Made by a program: the position numbers and the translations under genes. From assembly GCA_037833965.1 (NCBI GenBank), contig AP031356.1:13786501-13850500 (forward strand): a DNA stretch of 64,000 nucleotides, given 5' to 3'. Below the pieces are notes generated by a model. The model saw only the letters and a program-made list of their open reading frames with translations. It was not told the origin of the DNA and ran no database searches. Positions 37,869-50,820 of the stretch are shown one piece after another (position 1 is the stretch's first letter; each line of letters opens with the position of its first letter). This DNA comes from Marchantia polymorpha subsp. ruderalis. Its lineage: Eukaryota > Streptophyta > Marchantiopsida > Marchantiales > Marchantiaceae.

Positions 37869-40800
37869 GGTGCAAGTTTAGATTTCAATTGAGCTGTCTA
37901 AGGGTTGTACGGTACGAGGGTCGATATCTTCTTAGCCCGTCCCTACGACAAAGTAATTGGACGAGTCATTTCCCAATCTTCCCGGTTGGTGCAGGAAGGA
38001 AAAAAATTATCTACGTACTTGTTATGCTTTATCACACTGCCCAACTCCATGGTCCCCTCTCGACACGAGGCTGCCGAAAGCAAGGAGAAAGCAGGACAGG
38101 ATACACGTTGCAAACAGTTCGGCGCAAGTATAAACTTAGACCACGGGCAACACTTCATTGAAATCATGTTGGTTTGAAGAGCCAGCGAAAGCTCTTACCG
38201 GTCGACTGAAGTCACTTGTAAAGTTCCAGATTTCCACCGGTAGATACAACTGTCGAGTCTTGAAGGATGTTAGCTTCTGGAGCCCATCTCGAACAAATCA
38301 ACCTGCTAGTGATTTCAGGAGGGACGGTTTTGATTGACAAGTTTTAACAGTCTTGACCCTGCCTCCAACACTTCGGCAACTCTGCACTATGCAGAGCAAA
38401 CACAGAATGCTGCTGGAGGACTTTCATCATTTGCAAAGAAGTGATCACTGATAATACCCCAGACAGCAACACATCTCCCTTGAGATGTTGTGGTCCCTCG
38501 AACGCGATGGCGTGGTGTAAAGTTATGGCGTCCTTGCACCAGCCAACCGGTGTCGGTGAACGGGCACGCCTCTTCGACCGTGCACTGGCGGTGGGTGCTG
38601 ATCTTACAACCGGCAGATGCTAATACGTGCGTACATGGAGAAGGCGCGCTCTGACAGTGCATCACTGCTTGAGTATTATCCGGAATCTGAAGCAGGCAGC
38701 AATTTCACACATCAAAAGCGTTTTAGATAATATTTCTTTCAAGTCCTCTGTTGCTGCTTTTTAGGAGAGATCGAGAGGACAGAATACAGAACCATATCAG
38801 CCTTAGACATCCATAGACTCCATAACCCTTTGAATATCTAAAGTCAACTCTATAACATGCTTTCTACACTAGACCTCCTTGAGCGTTGTGGAATCTGCAT
38901 GCTTTGCGTGGTTATGTGTGTCACAAGAAACGACCAACTGGATCGGCAATTTTGCTTTGAACATTCTCGACATTTACAGCAGCACAAACGAGTTGCAGTG
39001 ACCTGAAGATCAATCCGAATGGCAATTGGAATCGATGTGCCACTCTTTAATGGATTGCGGATATCTCGACCAAGAACTGCAGTTGGGAATACTAGCTCTA
39101 CTCCAAGCTTTCACGATTATCTCTCACGTAATTCAACTATAATGCAAACATTCCACTACTAAAACTTGGTCAATCCTACTATAAATTTTCTTGGAAGGGC
39201 GAAATATTCCACTGCATGAAGACTTCACTCATCCTCCGGTTGTCGAACCGGTCAACTCGATGATCTACAGACTTCGCTCGTAAACCTACTGTATTCAGTT
39301 GCTACTTTGAGCATCCAAGGACTTCCTGCACGCTCTTTAGTATACTCCCAACATTAGGAACTGGACACGGAGGATGAATGATCTGCTATGAGTGACAAGT
39401 TTTCAAATCTCAGGAGCCGCATGCATTGTTCGTTGTGCCCTTACAACAGCACGGGGAGTGGGCGAGTGGGGGCGTTGTTGGCGTGAGAAACTATGAACTT
39501 TGTGAAGTCTCTACATCTGTCTTCCTATTCCACAAGGTCTGTCTGGTCAGAAGAAGCTGAGTACGAGAAAGCATCAGATGCAGAGTAGTTGGGATGAGTA
39601 AGATTATATAGGGTTCTAATGACCACTTGTGCCGCTTAGGAAATTTTTGCCACAGAACTGGAAATCAAGAGTGACAACGAACGTTTTGCAGCCATGAACA
39701 GAGGGAACAATGATGAGGATTGTCCATTTTGCATCATCGTCTATTCACGACTTTCCCCGGAAATTAACTACAATCAAAACCCACTACTTTTCAATCACTA
39801 ATAGCAAACCACAGACAGGGAGAGTACTGGACGAGAAACTCAAAGCTAGATTTATATGTAGTCGTTCAGTGCGCCTGACGCAGGACTCCGAGAAGAGATA
39901 ACAGAGGAGTCCATGACGAGCATGTTGAAGTATAAACTTGGTGAGAATCCGAGCCAGCAGAGAATCATCCCTTTGAACCTATCCACCCTCACTCAAGGAC
40001 CTCATGAATCTCGAAACTTGGAAGGAAGGAGTCTGGAGAGGATCACGTCATTTCCAAAGTGCTGAATTACAGACAGATGGATTCAGGTAATGATCTAGTT
40101 ATCAGGATAAGCAAAGTCCATATTTCTTAAATTCGACGATGAGTAATTGCCTTCTTATTAAGCAGACAGACGAGGACAGATAGTGAAGAACATGTGCAGC
40201 CTGGAAAACTTATGATGATAAGTTTAATTCAGACCTGCATTCAGAACCATGGGAGAAACTGAGCCGAGCACGGAGGCTCTGTACCTTACCGGATGTTGCA
40301 ACAATGTGATATTGACTGACACAGTGACCGTATTTTTGTCGTTTCAACGTTTTCATGCAGAAAGGAGCACTAAGCTTTAACCAATTCCTAGCGTACCACA
40401 TTCCAGATATCGATTGGTTATCGGAAGTGCTATAGTCCAAGTGAATGGAAACATCCCATCGGATCGACCCCACAACACTTTCAGATTACTACTAAGGTGG
40501 TTTCTTGACAAACCGATATATCATGATGTGCATACCAAAACCGAAGGTGTGTTTCACTCATACCGGACCATGCACATCTCCTTCGCAATCACGCAGTTGC
40601 CGTGTTGATCACACAAAATGATGGGTAGCCAAGTCAAACATGAAGATAGTGAAAAACCCTGAACTACATAGTGACGCCTCTTCTGCAACCTTAAAGAAAC
40701 CTGATTCATACGTGCAGTTATTCCATTATCTAGTTTATATAAGATATAGATAAGATGCCCACAAGCCGATTGACGGTTAGATAGCTGAAGCCGGTGGGCT

Positions 40801-41095
40801 CGACTTTGAGAAGAAACGTATGTGACCCGCTTCGTCATTCCACCACATTTACGACGAACCCCTTCCATCTATATTTTGAGGCACAAAATAGACCGTACTG
40901 GAGTTTTTAACAGCAAAGTTGGTTTTAAAAAGGAATATGTGTTATATGGTGACATCAATGCTCGTTCAGAGGAACAATAATGACAGGCGCAGTGCTGACG
41001 TGGCCTCCTGGTACTCTTGTTACAGCATACCAGAAGGCTTCCGAACCTTGAAAACCAAACAAGTATCTACACTAGATGTACATTGGGCATCAGTG
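37869..41095. other. Spacer between the two unknown paralogues
   Basis: Balanced composition with short frames only. A 92-codon frame at 38,387-38,665 (minus; no ATG at its start) has a coding-like look, with CPFTDTGWLVQG and several cysteines, and could be an exon of an unrecognised gene. No third copy of the paralogue family was seen. Confidence 0.35.
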
Positions 41096-41551
41096 TCAAT
41101 GAGCTATGGATGCTCTACCTCCTCCGACTGATCTTTTAGTGAAAGCTTTGTACATGAGACGACCCTCTACTTGAGGTGCCAGCTCTATCATGGAGAAGTC
41201 TAAGAAAGGTGATCTGATGATTCTAAGTGCTGGAATGGTTCCATTGATCCACATGGTGTAAGAGGAGTAGGGCGTGATTCGATAACAATTGTTTCCATGT
41301 TCAACTCTCATACGAGTGGTGTCATTGCTCATGTAGGTGTTCTGTCGCATCGGGAGTCGATGACCGCGATAGTCCACCCAGTAAACTATTCCATTCTCGG
41401 GGTCTGCTTTGCACCTTTGGATTCTGATAAAGTAAGGTCTGCCACGGTGTTTGTACTGGTGAAACGATTCAATCTGAACATGAACCATAGGCTGACTGTA
41501 ATCATGAATATGATCTTCGTACCAGTCGAAGGGTATTCTCTCCTTCGGCAT
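41096..41551 (-). CDS. Unrecognised 151-residue protein, paralogue of the gene at 37,419-37,868
   Basis: From the ATG at 41,551 the frame gives 151 residues, almost the same length as its paralogue. It begins MPKERIPFDWYEDHIHDY, matching PKEG..FDWNRDHYHEY of the partner, and then has an extra ~15 residues with a second histidine/tyrosine motif before GRPYFIRIQR. The block YRITPYSSYTMWINGTIPAL lines up with the partner without gaps. The open frame continues upstream to 41,878 without an ATG at its far end, so a longer form starting at an internal Met (near MPLFYVG) is possible; the partner supports the short form. Function unknown. Confidence 0.6.
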   Translation of the reverse strand: MPKERIPFDWYEDHIHDYSQPMVHVQIESFHQYKHRGRPYFIRIQRCKADPENGIVYWVDYRGHRLPMRQNTYMSNDTTRMRVEHGNNCYRITPYSSYTMWINGTIPALRIIRSPFLDFSMIELAPQVEGRLMYKAFTKRSVGGGRASIAH

Positions 41552-44389
41552 CCTAAGCAGGTGCAGGTTACTCGGGACCGCACAGCGCGGATCGAAAACA
41601 CTCCCATGATCGGGGAAGCATGGCGCCTTCCCCTTCAAAGCTCTTTCAACCCCGACGTAAAACAGGGGCATGACGATATCCTTCGTCAAACCTGCGGAAG
41701 AAAACACAATCTCTCGTAAAGGAGATTCAAGATTTCTGACCTGGAGAATATTTTCAGACGTACTCAAGATTATCCCCTCGGACAGGCTGCCGGGCAACCG
41801 ACCGTCGATAAGAGCATGAGAGCCGAGCTGAGCAAATCCATGGGCAGCCACTCGAAGGACGATCCCCGGAGACGCCACATGGAACGAGCGCGTTCACGGC
41901 ATACCGCCCCACGCCCACTCTGGAACATTCGCGCGCGGAAGCTCATGCGAGCATCTGTTCAGCCACGGACAAATCTTGGCCGACGGGACATCGTGGGGGT
42001 GAGCGAGCAAGATAAGTGCAGGGATCGAGCGCAAGGCGACGAGATTCACCTCGAGATCGCGCACCACGACGTACGACGCGGCAACGGGATCGCAGATCGT
42101 CTGCCCGGACGCAAAGGGTCGAGGCATTCACGAGGACGACCACCGCTGCACTGTCCTTGCTGCCGAGACCAGCGCCATCGCCCGCTCAGCTAGCGGCCAA
42201 GACTGCAGCGCTAGACGCGCGCCCGTTCTTGCGGTCGTGCATCACTTGCCAATGGCGCCATACAAGGGAATCTGTCGGCAGCAGAATCACGGCCAACGAT
42301 CTTTGCATGCAGTGACGACTGTGACCGAGTTGCCACCACGAAATGGCTACCACGTTCTTTGCAGGCGGTGGCAGATGCAGATGAAGGACGTACGTCGTGA
42401 GATTGAGGGCCAGTGGCAGTGGCAGTTGCAGTTACAGAGGGGGCGGGGGTAGGCGGAAGACAGACGAGGTCGAGCATGGACCGCAGTAGATGGATATCGG
42501 TCCTTCTGTGGGTGTTCGGCCCTACTGAGTAGATATCGACAGTTCACGGGCCAGGATTTCCATTTCGTGCACGAGTGTCCGTCCGTTTGCGCAGAGCACA
42601 AATTCAAATCTTCCCGTGCTCGGCTCGGCTCGGTCGTAGCTCTCCGAACCTCCGGATTCCGGCCGGCCCTCTGCTGGACCGCCGTGTGCGTGTACGTCAT
42701 TCGCCCCGCGTCTCGTTCACATTGACCCGTGATGGGCTCTGACTCCCTTTCCCCGCCGGCGAGGGCTTTGAATTTCCCGCTGGATCAAGTTCTTCAGGCT
42801 TTCTGAGAATTCCTGCACTGCAATGATGCCTGCAGTATACACTTCACTCGAGCTGCGTCGCAGGCCTCTGACTTCATACTCCCTCTTGCCACTCTGTCTC
42901 CCTTGGCCGTTTGGACAAGGACATAGTACTCGCGTTCTCCGTTTGTGGCTAATGCTCTTATCCAGATAACCACATTGGAATTGCTGAATGGTTGTCACCT
43001 ATATGTCTAATTACCACGTATAGTCTTGCGGGATTGTAGGAACACAAATGTATCTACAATGGCCGAGGAATATAGAGGAAAAAAATGGTGGGAAACATAT
43101 CTCACCAGCGACAAAACACGACCCTTGATTACGGTAGGGTACGAGCGTTCATCGAATATTACAAAGATCTTCATTGGTCGGCCGGTGTCAACGAGTACGC
43201 CGGCCAGAGAACAAAATTCACATTCCACGCCCGACTAAGGAACTTTTCGGTTTCAATGAATAGGCCATGAAATGAAAATTCATGGCCAGTTCATTTCGGA
43301 ACTTTTCGGTTTCCTTCATTTCATAGCTTCGTCGATCATTCATGTGATTCATCCCAGGAATGCTTTTAGATGCGTAAATTTCCTGCAAGATACGAAGCTG
43401 ACGAAAAACACATTCATCTCGCGTAAGAACGAAGACGAGAGGTATCACACATCACGCACCAGGTTGTGCAAGAAGTGGTCAGCAGATTTGCTTAGCCAAC
43501 TACTCAACAAGTTTCGTCAACTTCGTCAAGATGACCATTATTTAACTGCAGTCTATAGTATAGTATTACATAGCTACTGTACACTCTAAATACTCGCCAG
43601 ACTTTGTCCTGCGAAAATTAGGCAACAAAATTTACGGTCGCTGTGATACGACATGTCGGTGCAATACACAAGAGGAGATGAACTTCGAAACACATAATTT
43701 CCCCGGTCGACATCACAGTCGCAGTAACGGAGATCTGTAGAATTGTCCAACGATCTCATCGTCTGCCACGACTTCAGCGCACGAAATACGATATCGTCTA
43801 TGTCCATCACCTCTCGATCTCACGTTTTGACCGTCGGCTTCAATCCCAGTTTATCTGGCTGATTCCAGCGTTAGTTTTCACTGCGGTGGAGGTATACCAT
43901 GACATCGAGGAAAAAAAAATGAATGCATGTGAAGACGTGCCTCTTAAAGGAATGAGTTATGCTGGTAAAGATGAGGTCACAGTATACAGCCACTGAATTC
44001 ATCGACCAACGTGGCAACATGAACCCTTCACATTGAAGCTCGTGCTGCTACAAAGTTCATCGTTACGCAAATCATAGAGCGGGACAAACAAATTAATTGG
44101 TCGACACTAGTGCCAATCATACATCTCCTGAAAATCAAGGAGGGTACGGAATTGACAAAGTGACGCGTTGGGCGCACAAAACACTAATGAGCGTACGGCA
44201 ACAATTTATACAATGTGCCCAACAAACTCCATCCACCATGCGACTCCTGAAACAGCTCCTGAGCAATTAAAATAATCTTCTACATAACCCAAATTCGTGT
44301 AATAATCTTAATTCACGGCAGATGTAGAGACGCTTACACACAACGACAAGTTCGCAGGTAATCTCGTCCTCATGACGGTTGCTTTAATG
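41552..44389. other. Intergenic region, GC-rich at 41,800-42,720
   Basis: The GC-rich part lies directly upstream of the minus-strand gene at 41,551 and may be its promoter. Its many overlapping frames on both strands have no recognised domain. The rest is ordinary intergenic sequence. Confidence 0.4.
43239..43313. repeat. 16-bp direct repeat flanking a 9-bp-stem hairpin
   Basis: ggaacttttcggtttc occurs at 43,239-43,254 and 43,298-43,313. Between the copies, ggccatgaa (43,263-43,271) pairs perfectly with ttcatggcc (43,279-43,287) around a 7-base loop. Confidence 0.7.
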
Positions 44390-44969
44390 CAAAACAAGGC
44401 CAAGCCCGAATAATAACATGGAATATATAGATAAGATCGGTTCGTGCCATTATGAGGTGTATCAAGTCTACAATAACTCTCGTCTACTAAAGATTTCAGA
44501 ACTACAAGGAGCTAGTTCATTGGAATTTGGAAATTTAGCCACTAAACATGCGGAACCTCAGGGTCTTCCTAGATCTTCAAGCAGCCACTTTCATCGACCC
44601 GGAAAAAACCAGGGCTTAAGAATGACATGCAATTTGAGCAAACGCTCAAATGACCGCATTATAACAAAGGCATTACAAAGAGAAAATTGAAGAATCAAAA
44701 CCTCGGAGATTAGAGACCTCTAATCCAGGCCTTGTACAATTGTGGTATTATGCGGCGGCATTAATCCCTGGAAGTCACTGGCGTTGAAGCCGTTGCTGTC
44801 TGCTATTTTTACAAACCTCAGGTCCACCCACCTGCAGAGCTATAGTTACCCGACATTGCCAGCACAATCCAAACCACCACTCAAACTGGAAGCACGCAGC
44901 TTCCAGGTTCGATTACTGTTACTCCCAAAAGGGGGGGACGTGGATTTAAAAAACGCCTCCGTTGTGAGC
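44390..44969 (-). repeat. Actin 3' flank, copy 1 of the segmental duplication
   Basis: This region downstream of the actin stop codon matches 62,571-63,179 over several long blocks, for example taatccaggccttgta, ttatgcggcgg, ctgtctgctatttttacaaa and ggcattacaaagagaaaatt. It most likely contains the 3' UTR. Confidence 0.8.
44632..44651 (-). other. Perfect hairpin in the actin 3' flank (copy 1)
   Basis: atttgagc pairs with gctcaaat around the loop aaac, an 8-bp perfect stem. The same position in the duplicated actin has a 9-bp stem with different inner bases (62,841-62,860). Confidence 0.7.
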
Positions 44970-46549
<1,580 letters not shown>

Positions 46550-46561
46550 TTTCGCGAAGTT

Positions 46562-47852
46562 ACCTAACCAAAATGAAAGAAGATGAGATGGTTGCGGATC
46601 TTGGTGACTCGACAAAAGACATGAGCATCACAATGTATATGTCAACCACATTTCGTGTCTTCAGAACGGCTTCTATCATTCATGTCAACATGAACGAGGA
46701 CGCAGACGCATGAAATCCTTCTCAACAAGGGTGATCTTCGGGGCGACGAGATACGTGCCGTCATGAACAAGTTCGCATTACCCTCCAGAAATTGACGAGA
46801 CTACACGGGCTGACATAGCAACACACTACGGTAACAATAACTCATAATAATGGTCTGAGCGAGACAACTGAAGAGCCTAATGTTTAAAGATATTGAAGTC
46901 GGACAGGCAGTCTTTTCGCAGGCCAGCAGAGGTAGACCACGCAAACGGCCTCATAGCATTTCCTGCTCTTGGACCTTATGACCGATCTGCCGTCCACGTC
47001 TGGAAATGGGGCTCAGTAGGCAAATCAAGATAAAAGAAGGCGGCTATGACCAAGCACAAAGCGCGCCAGATGTCGCATCTGGATGCATGTGACAATCATG
47101 AAGACTGCGCTAGTATCACATGCAGAATCATCCCAGACCTCATCGAGAGGACAGAGTCGATGGTCAACAAGATGAAAGATTTCCCAAAGATCAGACTGCA
47201 ACTCTCATTCCAGTGATGGAGCAGGAGAGGGAAGATTCCTTGAGTCGCGCAGAAGCAACCGCTAGGTCTGCGGCGCGGCCGTTACCTCGCAAAGATGACG
47301 CAATACCGCATGTAACTCTAATTCACGTGTTCCTCTCAAGATCCAGATGTATGTGTCCAAACGAAGCGTAGGAGGAAGACGATCCACCCCTGGCCACCTA
47401 CATTAGGAAGCGAAGCAAAGAATCCTCTGTGACCAGACACCAACAGCAACTACGGCGATCGGGGACCACAACTCCGTACGCATATGAACAAAGAGCGATC
47501 GGCCATGCCTCGACTCACACGAGATCAGCCTGCATATCTCGCCTCCTGGAACGCTCGCCAGCAAGCAATGTGCGAGACAACGATCCTTGTCTTATGAATC
47601 GCTGCGCCAGAGCCATGCGCCCGAACATAAAACCCAATTCCGACAAGATAGGGCACAAGACCGGCCAATGACGGAAACGACCAGCAACAGAAAGATCGAC
47701 GGGTGGGCGACGACGGCTCCCCAAGGGAGACTGCATCGTTGCCGAGAAGACCGTCAAAGCCTCATCGAAAAACCGCAGGAAGGACCTCCTCAACACTGTT
47801 TCGTCTGCGAGAAAAGAAGCACGGCGGAGCCAGAAAGGGGAGCAATCGATAC
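46562..47852 (-). other. Probable actin leader intron
   Basis: No coding stretch recognised on either strand. It lies between the candidate leader exon and the TTAG acceptor before the actin ATG. GC content rises toward its 5' end. Confidence 0.4.
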
Positions 47853-48184
47853 CTGAAAGCTGCTCGAAGACGGGAGATGAAGCGGGCCGAGGACGGACGC
47901 GGGGGGAGCTGCTCGCTCGCTTTGCTTTCTTGCTTTTCTTTGAGCGCGCAGATGGCTATGGTGAAGAAGAGCGAAGCGAGGGAGAGCAGATCTGAGAGAG
48001 TGAGCAGAGCGAGAAGTGCTAAGAAGCTCTCGCAATAAGGAGTGGAGGAGGAGGCCGAACTCAGGAGAGGAGATGGCTCAAAAGGAGGATTCGAGCTTAA
48101 GTCAGTTGAGGGCTCTGAAGGCGCTCGTTGTCCACCGGTTCCGTCCTACAACTCGTCGGGTCTTGCTTATATCCGGATCCCTCG
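47853..48184 (-). promoter_or_regulatory. Candidate actin leader exon and TATA box
   Basis: Reading the minus strand, a GATATAAGC TATA-like box (48,183-48,175) is followed by a pyrimidine-rich CTCTCTC leader and then a good donor, TTTCAG|GTATCG, at 47,853. Together with the acceptor at about 46,561 this would form a 1.3-kb leader intron, which plant actin genes typically have. Inferred from position and splice signals only. Confidence 0.4.
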
Positions 48185-50820
48185 TCCCCTGTAAAGCTCA
48201 ATTAAAGGCCCCTAAAGTTTTCTGGCCGGCTCCCTTCCAGTTTCCGCGGTAGAAGTCTCGGCAGCCGACAGTAGAGGAGATTCAAAGTTGGGCGTTCTGG
48301 AACCGTCCGATGGATGTCTTGTCACATTCGTACCTCACTCGCACCGCGCGATGCTCCAGGTCGACGGCACCACCCGATTTACAGACCTGTAATTACCTCG
48401 GACCGAATTTTCTACCCACGTTCCCAATTACCAGCTCATGAAGCCCCACTCTCGGTCAACTCACGATGGTAAATATAGGGTTTGGCCACGCTACAAGAAC
48501 TCCCTGTGGAAGAACGCGACGCGTACAAGAACGCTGCGTCACCGACTCCGGGATAAACCCGTCACTGTAGGCCCGCAGCTCGCTCTACAGGAACGACGCT
48601 CTACAGTCCCGTTCGTAGAGGAGGAGTACGGGGTATTTCTTATCTGGAGGCCCCTTTCAAATTTGTTTCGCTGTCCCTGACGTCTAGAACCTACGCTTGC
48701 GGAGAATCATACTACCCGGTTCGAAATCTATCCGCAAGCCGCCCGTTGCATTTATGGACCCGGATTTTCGTATGACATTTCTCCGATTACGTGATCGTCG
48801 AGACCTCGGCCTCTCCAAACGACAAACATTTATCCTCCTTTCCGTCTCTTCTTGGTCCAACGCTGAGCCTCGCTCTTGGAGAGTTCGGAATCTCGTTCGA
48901 TTCGCTTTAAATTGTGCACTCCCCTTCTCTCTTTCTCTCTCTCTCGTATATCTCCTCGACTTCATTTTGTGAAAGTGGAGAATAGGGAACGGAAAGGAGG
49001 AGGAGCTGTAACTGCCGTGAGAACGAGGGCATGATGTCACGCTACGTTAGGAAAATAATCTATGGCGTGGAGTTCTCTTTTCGTCAGGTCTGAAATCTTT
49101 AGAAAATGGCTTCGCTCTACTTCACGGTGCTGCGGGTAAGGCAAATGGTTCAAAGTTTATTCTTGACGAATTTTTCAGTCGTATTCCACTTGCATTTTTC
49201 CATGACCATGATGGCGATGAGAAACACCGATGGAAGTTTTCGGCTGTCAGGACCCTTTGGTATAATGTGCTTTACACGATTCTGTAATGGTAAACTAACA
49301 TGTTTCGAGTGTTTAAGTTGCTTATTTCAACTTTCTGGCAGAAAAACTGGTACTTGTAACTAGAAAACCGTCAGACTAATCCCATAACACTTGGTTAACA
49401 AAATGGGTTTCTTCTCTGCATCTTTATGCTTTTCCAATATATTCTATGACTTTTGGAGCATTCCGCTGTTTGGCTTGGCATCATCTCGTGCTTCGATGCA
49501 CATACTGGCCGACCCCAGTCTGGCTGCCTCGCTGCCTGCTTCCTTCCTTCATTACAAAGCTTTGTCATGTTGATCCTTCTTTATGCAATTGACAGGAATG
49601 CCCCACACGATATTCATTCTTATCGTGATGGTTTCTCGTTTTTATGTGCTGGATCTTCGGAGTTTACAGTTTCCTCCGCTGGATTTTCGTCAAATAATTC
49701 ACCTACCGGAGCTTGCCATCCTTGCTGTAAAACTAATTGAACGCGCGCGCCTCTTTGAAAGACATACCACATTCTACTGTAGTATTCCGAAATCGATCCC
49801 AGCTGTACGTCAAAATAATGTTGCTTGATCGCAAGCCATGCAGTTTCCTCTCCAACCAAAATGACTATGGAACCCAACCACCCTGAGAGTAGTTTCGAGG
49901 TCAGCAATCAGGACTGAATTTAGACCTTGGAATAGAATTGGAAAATTAGGCCGTAAAAGACATAATCCTTAACTCCTTTATGCCACAGAGAGATTTTCTT
50001 GCTCCTTCATCTGCGAGCATCTGACATTTCAAAAGAAAGGTGTAAACGGACATTCCGAACCTCAACAGATCTCACGAAAAGTGCTTTCTGAGGGTAAGAG
50101 TTCACATTCCCAAAAATGACTCAACTAAAGAGCTCTCTTGGGACAAGAATGCTTTGAAGTAGGTACATACAAATATTCATGTGAATTCACTCTAGAGTCT
50201 AATCTAAATAGACCATCTACAGCAGGTCACAGGGTTCGTGTCGATCCAAGGAGTTGGTACGCACAAAGCGAAAACCGAATCGGTGTCAAAATTTCATTGT
50301 AAAGCTTGTTGAGAGGTGATGCTTTTGTCACACATGCTCACTGGCCTTTAAAGTATTAAGCCGCCCCTCAACGATTAGTTTGTCGCACTTGAATCATCGT
50401 CCGAGAAGGTGTGTACGTGGAGGAGTGGGATTTAAAATTACTTTCCAACAATTTATGTCTTGACTCGAAGCACAGTTGTTGTCAACTGAACATGCATAGA
50501 CCACTCCGAACATAATGGTATCGTATCTGGTCAACTTACATCATGTGCGCCAGCATTCCTCATCCCACTGCTTTACGTGTTACAGTCCCTCACAACGAGA
50601 CTTTCTAGTGCACGAAGTTTGTAAATTCGTTGTTTTGCAAAAATACGAACCCTGCCTCCGCGAAGCTCCGCAAATAATCAACGGCATACAAAGCTCGTAG
50701 GGAGAATCTGTAAATCAATTGGAGCTTTGGCAAACATATTATCATGAGAGCAAGAGATTGCATAGCACGGAGCAGGTGCCATGACGGAATATGGATGTAT
50801 ACAGCACCTCAAAACCAGGT
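48185..50820. other. Intergenic region, GC-rich at first, no gene recognised
   Basis: A CT-rich microsatellite (ctctctttctctctctctct, about 48,930) lies in the GC-rich part. ATGGCTTCGCTCTACTTCAC at 49,106 followed by a GTAAGG donor could be a first exon on the plus strand, but no convincing continuation was found. Confidence 0.4.

Noticed and set aside
41552..41878. N-terminal extension of the unknown protein at 41,096-41,551
   Set aside because: The far end begins with GTG, and the paralogue matches only from the ATG at 41,551.
47100..48960. Arginine- and glutamate-rich frames in the GC-rich region
   Set aside because: No domain, low complexity, both strands open; better explained as the actin promoter, leader and intron.
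49106..49140. Possible first exon MASLYFTVLR with GTAAGG donor
   Set aside because: The best downstream acceptors lead quickly to stops in the required phase.
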